Assembly: GCA_002633025.1 (NCBI GenBank) | Contig: NMRB01000184.1 | Span: 256,464 to 320,463, forward strand | Direction: 5' to 3' | DNA from: Notospermus geniculatus | Lineage: Eukaryota > Nemertea > Pilidiophora > Heteronemertea > Lineidae | DNA length: 64,000 bases | Part shown: positions 56,001-64,000 of the stretch, piece after piece | Position numbering within the stretch: position 1 is the first letter of the stretch | Layout of the letters: every line of letters begins with the position of its first letter | Program-made: the position numbers and the translations under genes | Notes under the pieces: generated by a model | Told to the model about the DNA's origin: nothing | The model's input: the letters and a program-made list of their open reading frames with translations, nothing else | Databases searched by the model: none

Positions 56001-59000
56001 TTCTAAATTAGTCCATTTGAACCCGTTGACAGCTTGGATGAATGAAAACAAAGAACTGTTTGCTCAAAATTTAAAGACTTTTATGACCATTCAAACAGAT
56101 TTGCTGAAATTCAATGACTTTTAATGGCCATAAAAGCATACTACCAAATTTATGACCTTTTATGACTTTTTATGACGCTGCATAAACCCTGTGATTTCTA
56201 CCAACACAAGTAGAAAACCGCAGACTGGGTACGAACGGAAAATCACAGAATGTGGGGGCGATTGAACTGTGAAATTTCTCCAATGGCAGTGTTGAATTTC
56301 CAAAGTTATGCACGTCAGTTCTAATTAATAGGCCTATACATGTATGTAATCCCCCATTCTGGGCCTCATTACTGTGTTAGGTAAAATTCAGGTGGAAGAC
56401 CAATAAAACGTGAACTTACTATATATCAGTACGCTACGACCAGGGTTCCCACCAGAGAGTTTATACTAAGCAGAGATTTTCTATACGGCAGTGGAAGTCC
56501 ATGGGAAGTACATATGAATTCCAATTCAATGTCATGATAGATCCAGGTAACCACTTTTTATTTTCCCAACAACAACATGACTGCACTCACCGCACAATCT
56601 GTCATGCGGCATGTCAAATGTGGACCTTTTATCTTGGGCTTTTCACTAAATCCAGTCTCACAGCCCTTTACAACACTGTAGACCCAAAAATCTCAAGGAG
56701 AACCTATTCAGAGTTGTTTCATTTTTGCAAATCATTTGACAGTGCAAATGACAGGAGGTAGCACCTCAATGAAGAATCCAGTGCAGGCCTCCTACATGTA
56801 AGACATGTCTTATTCTCTACCACAATTCCCAGTGCGTATCAAAACAAAATAAACAGCATTCAGCAGCATAAAAGCCAATTTTGTCACAGACACAGCCAAT
56901 CAACAATTACCTCAGCTCATAATAAGGTTATGAAAAAGTGACCAAAACCATATCATGAGGGAATTTTTATGTTATTGGTAGACTCTTGACATCGGAATGT
57001 TCACAGCCGCACCACAGAAGGTACTTACTGACTATAGCTTCAGCAGTGGCTTCCTCGTCTAGTTCCATGTCAATCACCTGTGTATTGACATTAGATGGCA
57101 CAGTGAGATCGGGAGGAGTGGCACTACCAGTTGGCGAAGGGGCATCAACATTTGGTGACGGCAGAGGACTCAATGACTCTGGCAGAGTACGCTTCACTTC
57201 CTCTAGATGTTTTCGTTGTTTGTTGACTCTCGTTCCAAAGTTTTTGTAGGCCTGAAATATAATGGATACTCTCTGTTACGTTCATCAACTGATATTTTTT
57301 GCATGCAAAGAGTTCTGTTAGAATCCACAGAAGTAAATGTTCGGAATGAAGAAAAATATATGTCTTAGCATCAGTGACGATCATATGCTTCTGCCAACAT
57401 GTTGAGACATGTCTGCAAGGAGAAAAAATGCTGCCCACTTTTCCAAAAAGGCTCAACTAGGTTATATTGAAGACAGCTCTGTCTTCCTCACTACTTACAT
57501 TTGCCACCACTTTTGCTTCGCCGTATTGAAGCTCAAAGAAATGCTCTGTCATGGCGAGAAGGTCAATGAGAGCAGCTCTCTCTTTGATGACCCCTTCAAC
57601 ACCTTGAATATAATCCTCAAGTTTGGCTTGGGCATCCTCAAACTGATGGTTGAATTCAGCACCTTGGCGTCGATCTGTCAGAAGAAATTCCATTAAGCAG
57701 GGATGTCAACAGATTTTAGGCAAAAGTCGGACAACACTTCTGGGGGGAGCGCGAGGGGGGTGCCCCCCCCCCCCCGTGAGAAAATTTTGTCATTTGGGAA
57801 CGCCAGAGAGGCTTTTTCCAGACATTTCAGGCGTCAAGATCCAAAGCTCCGACATGGCCAGTTTGGTTCCAAAAGCCGCCGGTAGGGCTAGCCATATATG
57901 GCGAGATAACCTAACGGAGTTTCGGAACTGTATTGCGCCAGGAAGGAAACAGCCAATCAAGTATCTCCCACTTTTCCCGCCACATATACGATGCCGTTCC
58001 AAATTTGGGCATGCTACTACGGTTCATTCACTGCGTCAGCAAAGTGTGTGGCGGGCTTATACGTGATTGGCCACCGGATTCCCATTGACTGGGCTGTCGT
58101 GTCTGCTCTGCGTTGTTAGGATGGCGGCGAGGGCGATCGGCAAAGATTCTGCGGGGTCCGGCGCGGGAAGGCGGTTTGACATATCTAACGATCTTGTTGA
58201 ACATGGTTGAAAAGCCCAACCTTGTAGGCCCCTACCTATTATACCCCCCCCCCCATTTTTATTGCAGATTTACACGAATCTCAGGACCCAACTTTCGCCG
58301 CCAAAAAGTCGGATTTCCGCCGATCGGCGGAGATTTGACATCCCTGATTAAGTCACATTTTAGTACAGATATGAGAATGAAACCAAATCCCGCGATTTCA
58401 TTGAACTATATTCCCTGACGTCTATGAACAAACACCACCGCACAAATGACTTCAATACCAACAACGTTAACTAGCTGAATGGCAGGTCTTATGGAAGTCA
58501 TTCCTAACATGAACCTCCTGTGGTATAAATAGATGCCAGTTTATGAACTTACAATAGGAATCTCCTTATGATTATTGAAATGGCCTCACCTTTTAATCTT
58601 TTGATGGCCTCAGAAGTACTGCCGTCAATTCTGTACGATGATATCTGTCTCTGTTTTGCATCCAGCTCAGTTTCAAACCTGCGAAACCCTCGCAGTGTCT
58701 CAACCACCACTTGAGGCTGAAATAGAGAAAAATAACCATAACTGCAATTAAAACTGCTAAAAAGATACTGCAATAACTGTCAATTATAAGTAACTTCAAC
58801 ACTTTGTCACTACTGCCATCCAGCCACTCCTATTTTTATGGAAGTAAGGGGGAAGTGATGATCACTCCAGTCACCTTGTTTCTCCTACTTTTCGCTGCAT
58901 AAAAAGAGGTAAACACTAACATACCTTGAATTCTGCCAGAAGTTTTGCATCAACGTCTTGTTGCTGCTTTAGCTCTCGCTCTTCATTTGTCACTGGATTA

Positions 59001-61031
59001 CAAGAGAGAAAAATCATTAATTTATTAATATCCATTCCGTGATCCTGAGAAATGAGTGCATTAGGAGTCTTCAATAGGCGGAATGTGACAATAATTATTT
59101 TTACTTCCCAGAGTCAGATCCACCTGAAGCAATCCAGAAAAGTTCTAACCTGCTAATTCAAATGTGTATTTGATGAACATTCTGACAACTTACCCAATAG
59201 TTCTTGTAGCTGAAGAATGAACTCTTCATCATACACATTACGCTCATCCCAGATTTTCAAGATTCGTCGAACTGATGGTCGCACTGACTCATGCCTGTTG
59301 ATAGATGCAAACAGAAGCAATTTAAGTTTTGATGCATCAAACTGACTTATGTTGCTTCAGCTCAGGTGGTAGTGTGTTGGACTAAGAAGCAGTAGGTCCC
59401 TGGTTCGAATCCTGGTGTGGCTCTTCATTTCTTTATAATAGGCAAGAGCAATCTGAACACAATGAAAGGTTACTATGCTTTTACATAAGAGTTTCAAACA
59501 AACATTCTTGTAGGAACCAGCAAATATATCTCAATGTATCCCTCAGACAATGTTGGTCTTGAATTTTATGTCAATTTTCTGGAGACAGTTTTACTGCTGT
59601 ACAAATATGACATCTACTCCACTCCATGAATTCTTTTCTATAAAATGCACCTTTACAATTCAAGTATTTGATAACGACAGCGATGGAGGCCCATTTGGCC
59701 ATGTTTCAACCCAAATTGAACCCTTTCTGCATGTAATAATAAACAACAAAATACACAGTTCAAATGACAAATGAAACCATACCTGACAAGAGGCAGAACC
59801 TCCTTGAGGACACCTTTAAACAACTCTTGATATTTGTTGGCATTTTTCCTTTTGCAATTCTGTACAACGTCATTGCACAAGTAAAACAACGTCAGTCGGT
59901 GACTTGTCTTAGCTGGAAGTGAAAGAAGACAAGTTAGAGCTGCCGTAGCCATAGGGATGATTTCTAATCATGCCACATGCCAGCTTCCGTCATCTTATGA
60001 CTTAATAATAATAGGTCGAGGCCCTACTTGTGTTCTCTATCAACACCTGAACATGATCAATAGCATCGTGTCAAACCTGAACCGTAACATAATCAATATC
60101 ATGAATTTATTGAAAAAGGTGGCTAGCCATAGGCCTACTACCGGTATCATCCAATCATCAATCGGAATCCTCTAATTAGGCCTATCTATGCCAAGGATGC
60201 TTCATGTTAGGCCAAGCACAAAGGCAATGCAACAGCATGCAGTTGTGGTCATGGTCTATTTTGGTGATGGAGCGGTTCGTAAGAACACCGAATCGGACCA
60301 AACCGGACCGAATCGGGAGATGAAGTTTAAGTTAAGTTCTTATGTTTATGGAATATCATGAACAGATATTCATCCTATCATCAGGGAGATAATTGAGTTT
60401 TTTGATGAATGAACTGTTGTTCAAAGCCAGGCTAATGTCAGCAGCTAGTTCCAATATCTGCCATCATCACAGTCGTGGCGCAACAGTGCTTACCGTCTTT
60501 GCGCGACAGCATGCGTGTTTCAGACGGCAGATTTCTTACAAAATGCAACGTTAAAATCGAAATTGGCCTTTTATTTTTATTTCTAAGTCATTAATGGTTC
60601 TTCTTGCGTTTAAGTAGGCCTAGAAGAAAAATGAATGTTAGTTACTTCCGATTCGGTGACTTTATGCTCCGATTCGATTCGATCTGGTGACACTGGTGTT
60701 CTTACGAACCCGTGGTGGAGGACATCATGACAATAGACATCACCTGAACATGCTGAAGCTGAATGGCAATCATCATCATCATGATCCCATGTGATGTCAA
60801 ATGACTTCATCATCATGTTCTGATAAAATACTGACCTTTCTTCACAACTTTTACCCAACTTTTGACGATTTTATCAGCATCAGATTTATGATGTATGATC
60901 CAGAGTGAAAGTCCTTGAATACTGTCCTGGGAATTGTTTACAACATGAAACTTCTTCTCCACTGTTTTATCGAACTGAGCAGCATCGGCCATGTTTTTTC
61001 CGCTCATGTCTCGGTCGTTCTCAGGTCTCAT
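50086..61031 (-). CDS. RPRD2: RPRD2, RNA polymerase II CTD-interacting (CID) protein, 9 exons, complete
   Basis: Minus-strand exons: 61031-60836, 59912-59783, 59294-59194, 58992-58925, 58716-58590, 57674-57499, 57251-57029, 52861-52733 and 52106-50086. They join in phase into up to 1056 residues. The RPRD family binds the phosphorylated C-terminal tail of RNA polymerase II in the nucleus and assists its dephosphorylation. The CID domain is in exons 1-3 ([34 protein letters not shown], then [15 protein letters not shown]). Coiled-coil RPRD regions follow ([46 protein letters not shown]). The rest is long, proline-rich and disordered, and the protein ends FDPFFPRRY like vertebrate RPRD2 (about 1460 residues). 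In-frame starts also exist at 61007 (MSGKN) and 60992 (MADAAQ). The exon 8 donor is GC (AAAG then GCAAGT), a GC-AG intron. Confidence 0.93.
53317..53589. mobile_element. MITE with GGGCCGACCGCACAGA ends, copy B
   Basis: Same insertion as 41160-41443 at the matching intron 7 position. Confidence 0.85.
53590..55198 (-). other. RPRD2 intron 7 sequence, copy B
   Basis: Non-coding and homologous to the copy A intron. No independent feature is recognised apart from scattered TACATGTA-type palindromes. Confidence 0.45.
55199..56191. mobile_element. hAT-like element of ~990 bp, only in copy B
   Basis: CAGGGTTTATGCAGC and GCTGCATAAACCCTG are perfect 15-base inverted ends, flanked by TGATT on both sides (55194-55198 and 56192-56196). 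Next to the ends are repeats of TTTATGACCTTTT-type sequence. A G-rich block (about 55457) and a TTTTTTTTTAAA run suggest a nested insertion. No transposase frame was recognised. Confidence 0.8.
57698..58346. mobile_element. CAGGGATGTCAA element, only in copy B
   Basis: Ends CAGGGATGTCAA and TTGACATCCCTG are flanked by a 6-bp direct repeat, ATTAAG (57692-57697 and 58347-58352). It is inserted 24 bases upstream of RPRD2 exon 6 (in intron 5), next to the splice acceptor. Copy A shows the uninterrupted site near 45587. It holds a CCCCCCCCCC run at about 57765. No transposase is seen. Confidence 0.88.
59354..59420 (+). repeat. tRNA-like sequence (pseudogene or SINE head), copy B
   Basis: AGCTCAGGTGGTAGTGTGTT (A box) and GGTTCGAATCC (B box, 59402-59412) are better preserved than in copy A, but the acceptor stem still does not pair. 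It is in RPRD2 intron 2, on the strand opposite the gene. Confidence 0.6.
60274..60710. mobile_element. MITE in RPRD2 intron 1
   Basis: GGTTCGTAAGAACACC and GGTGTTCTTACGAACC are perfect 16-base inverted ends. Next to them are CCGAATCGG-type motifs on both sides (GAATCGGACC, CCGATTCGGTG). No coding capacity and no clear target-site duplication. Confidence 0.75.
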
Positions 61032-62321
61032 TCACTCGTCAACAAATCAAAACATTAGTGCATAAAAATTGGACTTAACCAGTCGGTTTGAATAATTGAC
61101 AATGTTCTATGGTATATATTCTACCCATGTGACATTCAAAAATGAATATTATGGCATACTTTTGTAAGGAAATGTGGTAATTTCAGTGATATTTTTCGCC
61201 GACCTGGTCGGAAATCTATCCCGCCATGTTGTTATTAGTTGCATTATTTCCCGATAGGTGGTGCGCTGCATCAACTAGACTGATTCTCTGCCCTCCTTGT
61301 TTCGGGGGCAAAAGACCAGGTAATGACTCACACGGAATTCCCCGATGACGTCAGATATGGGGGTTTCCCGACGTGGTCAGTCAGCTGTATCAAATCTCAT
61401 GTCCTCTTTTCCTAATTTTGTATGGATGTCAGCCAAGTATGTGCGGCGGGGAATTTGGATTTCGATTAATGTGTTGGCCGAGTTTATGAGTCTTTCGTGA
61501 ACATGAGAAGGGATCCCTATTGGTTGACACAAATGGAAATTTAGACGAGACTTAGGCTAGCCAACAACACTCGCCCTCAGCTTCAGACACAGACAGACAG
61601 AGTCACACCGGTATCACAGTCACACGTACACGTAGGCTAGGCCTATCTCTACATTAGGCCTACATACAGTCACATAGGCCTAGATATGAGACACGTGTAG
61701 GCCTAGGCCTAATGGTGTGGTGGTGGTGGTGGTGGTGGTGGTGTGAGCAAGTGCAATGCCAATGGGAAGTGCGCAATGGTGATGATGATTTATGACTGCG
61801 TACTGGGGGACTGGCAGCTCAGCTCGGGGCTCTTGCAGTCAGTCTCACATGTGACATCTTTCATGGCAGTCCTATCATCACATCATGCTACTGCATCAGC
61901 ACATCTGGCAACGAGACGACACAGTGCAAGAACGTGATGTGACATTCTGGTGGGTGATGTCTGGGATCCTTCATCCACCACCACCTGTCCCTCTTGGCGG
62001 CCCTACTTTATTGATACCCTGGCATGTCAAACAATTATGTCATTTTGTTACTTTCAGGAATATGACTCCCTGCAATGGCTGACGTGAATGAATTCAGTCC
62101 CAAGATCCCTGATGTCAAATTCTAAATCCTCTTGGAAGAAGCCACAACTGCTCTTGGAAGAAGCCACAACTTTTCAGGACTTCAAAATGGTTTCACCTAA
62201 GGATCAGGATGCCTCCAACAATAGATTCATCTGGAATATATATTTTACCAAATTTTTCCTGTAATGATTTCATTATTCTCCAGGCATTTCTACCCACAAG
62301 AACAGGGAATAGATTCTCAGG
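61032..62321. promoter_or_regulatory. Divergent intergenic region RPRD2 / chondroitin synthase
   Basis: The two genes are head to head 1.3 kb apart. A splice-acceptor-like ATTCTCCAG at 62274-62282 suggests that the start codon at 62322 lies in a second exon, with a 5' non-coding exon upstream. Overlapping TAGGCCTA palindromes occur at 61640-61710. A 21-base direct repeat (CTCTTGGAAGAAGCCACAAC) is tandem at about 62129-62171. No other gene is seen. Confidence 0.45.
61712..61744. repeat. GTG trinucleotide microsatellite
   Basis: About ten GTG units in a row. Confidence 0.95.
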
Positions 62322-63149
62322 ATGTCCCCAAGGAAAAGAAGGGTGTTTCAACATTTGTGGTACTCCAAAAAGCTCAGAATAACGTTACATTGTGCATTGA
62401 TCGTATTATTTGGAACACTCTCAGGATATCTTCTGTGCCGCTATGCTCTTGGATCGTGTGCTCATCTAAAACGTTGTGATGACAGTCATTCTCCTGTTAG
62501 AATTGTACGTTTGAATTCTGGGAGGCAAAGTCAAAATGCCGATTCTCTCTCGTTTCAAACTTACAATGGAACTGGAGGGTCTGTATTTGTTGGGGTGATG
62601 ACCGCCAAGAAGTTTCTTGACAATAGAGCAACTGCAGTGTATAGAACGTGGGCTAAGACAATATCTGGGAAAGTTGAGTTTTTCTCGAATGTTGATATCG
62701 ATAATGAAGCTAACAATGGCTTGCCTATTGTTAGTCTGCCAGGGGTCAGTGACAACACATATCCACCGCAGAAAAAATCCTTCATGATGTTGAAATATAT
62801 GCATGACAACTACATCAATAAGTATGAGTGGTTTGTCCGTTCAGACGATGATGTTTTCATCCACGGGGAGAAACTTGCCAAATTTCTACATTCCATGAAC
62901 AGTTCAAAACCATACTATATTGGACAAGCAGGCCAAGGCTTGAAGTCAGAAATTGGAAAGCTAAGTCTGAGGAGCAATGAAAATTTCTGTATGGGTGGAA
63001 CGACTATGATATTTAGTCGGGAGACCTTGAGGCGGATTGCACCACATATAAGTTATTGCCTCAAACATTTATATACTGAACATGAAGATGTGGAAGTTGG
63101 ACGGTGTGTCAGGAGGTTTGCACAAGTGCAGTGTACTTGGGCATTTGAG
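62322..63149 (+). CDS. CHSY1: Chondroitin sulfate synthase (CHSY1-like), first coding exon
   Basis: One coding exon of 276 residues ends in phase 0 at a GTGAGT donor after codons for TWAFE; later exons lie beyond the window. The family is a Golgi type II membrane glycosyltransferase that adds alternating glucuronic acid and N-acetylgalactosamine to build chondroitin. A basic N-terminus (MSPRKRR) is followed by a membrane anchor at about residues 20-43. The N-terminal beta-1,3-glucuronyltransferase (Fringe-like) domain follows: SVFVGVMTAKKFL, RTWAKTISGKV, the metal-binding DDD at 175-177 (WFVRSDDDVF), ENFCMGGTTMIFSRE and HEDVEVGRCVRRF. These stretches match CHSY1/CHSY3 better than CHPF. Sequence cannot separate CHSY1 from CHSY3; one pro-orthologue is likely. 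Confidence 0.93.
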
Positions 63150-63221
63150 GTGAGTTCTCTATTTCTCAATTAAAAATTGAGTTGAAATCATCTTGCTTTG
63201 CGCATAGTGGTGAACGACCTG

Positions 63222-63360
63222 GGGCCATATTTATGAAGCCTTCGCAACTTTGCATTCACGCAAATCTATTGTAAGGCAGTCAGTGAACAATAGGGCATGT
63301 GCAGCCAAACAATAGATTTGCGTGAACGCAAAGTTGCGAAGGCTTCATAAATATGGACCC
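63222..63360. mobile_element. Palindromic MITE in CHSY intron 1
   Basis: CCATATTTATGAAGCCTTCG and its reverse complement bound a near-complete hairpin of 50-base arms around a short centre (CAATAGATTTGCGTGAACGC arm). It is likely non-autonomous. Confidence 0.8.
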
Positions 63361-63361
63361 T

Positions 63362-63469
63362 GGGCCCGTATGCATAAAACATTTTAAGTGAAATATTTCC
63401 CTTAATCCATTGTACCAAACAAAAGATTAAGGCAAAATTTTTGCTAAGATGTTTATGCATATTGGCCCA
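63362..63469. mobile_element. Second, more decayed palindromic MITE adjacent to the first
   Basis: GGGCCCGTATGCATAAAACA is mirrored by TGTTTATGCATATTGGCCC, with CCCTTAATC against GATTAAGG inside. The ends resemble those at 63222 and 23686 (GGGCC, then a T-rich stretch and CATAAA), suggesting related families placed side by side. Confidence 0.7.
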
Positions 63470-64000
63470 GATCTTTTAATTATTGTCAGCGACTTTGAAA
63501 ACGGGAAGTTCGTTCATAATCATAGACACTCATAGTACGTCGAACGTGTATATGGCACAAACTCATTTCCCGTTCCACTGGCCCAAGGACATTTTGGCCA
63601 CACACACACTGTAGTGAAAAATTAATTCCCCATTATTATAAGGGCCCACTTGTAGTCTGCTCTTTGTGGGATGTAGATAAGAATTGCATGAAGCACATTC
63701 GCTGCATGTGTACATTCCTTCACATTAAATTAAGTTTATCTCATGTAGAGATTATTTTGGTTACCTATGATTATATCTAACACAAACAGGTGCATTATTT
63801 TCCATGTCATGATTTCTTGGAAGGACTTGTTGTATCCTATTCCTGAGTTGGACATTGTGTTTATTTAGTTTCCTGCAGGGCACACACCCTAGCTCCCCTA
63901 GGCCAAAGGGAAATTTTTCATTTGACCAACAGTAATTCCTAAGAAATAAGTAGGCCTTCACAAGATTCCACCGAAACTAGACAAGTTAAAACTACTGATG
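63470..64000. other. CHSY intron 1, nothing recognised
   Basis: AT-rich intron sequence to the window end. No exon continuing the glucuronyltransferase domain was found. Confidence 0.5.

Larger units (their letters stand above)
47320..59766. repeat. Duplicated segment, copy B (complete RPRD2 3' part)
   Basis: It aligns with 36907-47218 from CTCTTGAGTATGAACCTAAG to CACAGTTCAAATG. It is longer because it has no assembly gap and carries its own insertions (55199-56191 and 57698-58346). It is continuous on the right with RPRD2 exons 1 and 2. Confidence 0.9.

Noticed and set aside
46795-59420. Functional tRNA genes at 46795 and 59354
   Set aside because: B boxes are good, but the acceptor stems do not pair and the T stem has a mismatch.

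Overview
This window is nuclear DNA from an invertebrate animal. Its genes are intron-rich, with GT-AG introns and one GC-AG intron. Each protein matches a family conserved across animals. The intergenic and intronic DNA is full of short inverted-repeat transposons (MITEs), tRNA-derived SINEs and tandem repeats. Frequent palindromic words (TACATGTA, TAGGCCTA, TACCGGTA) and the repeat content fit a marine invertebrate such as an echinoderm, hemichordate, cephalochordate or mollusc. I cannot name the species.

Layout, left to right: (1) 1-655, a fold-back element. (2) 1503-5341 (+), ADAL, an N6-methyl-AMP deaminase, complete in 7 exons. (3) 5501-6920, three inverted-repeat elements. (4) 7032-9732 (+), ENSA/ARPP19, complete in 3 exons, with a local duplication and a perfect hairpin inside intron 1. 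(5) 13775-14622 (-), a two-exon gene for an unrecognised 250-residue protein, head-to-head with (6) 14885-21775 (+), CACTIN, complete in 16 exons. (7) 22323-23548 (-), ZSWIM7, complete in 6 exons. (8) 25502-36081 (+), EFL1, complete in 16 exons, with introns packed with SINEs and a 145-bp tandem array. (9) 36907-47218 and 47320-59766, two copies of the same roughly 10-12 kb segment carrying the RPRD2 gene on the minus strand. Only the right-hand copy is joined to RPRD2 exons 1-2 (to 61031); the left-hand copy has an assembly gap and lacks exons 1, 2 and 8. (10) 62322-63149 (+), the first coding exon of a CHSY1-type chondroitin sulfate synthase that continues past the window.

The genes are unrelated housekeeping functions: methyl-adenine nucleotide turnover, mitotic PP2A control, pre-mRNA splicing, homologous recombination, 60S ribosome maturation, RNA polymerase II CTD binding and glycosaminoglycan synthesis. 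I see no operon-like or defence-type system. The observations most worth following are the RPRD2 duplication (true tandem duplication or two haplotypes assembled end to end); a decayed tandem array of a 104-bp piece of the RPRD2 last exon lying 3' of the gene in both copies; a Harbinger-like MITE whose target site overlaps a CACTIN splice donor; a 5-bp-target-site MITE family; and the clustered, same-strand SINEs in EFL1. All exon boundaries were read by eye from splice sites, reading phase and family similarity.
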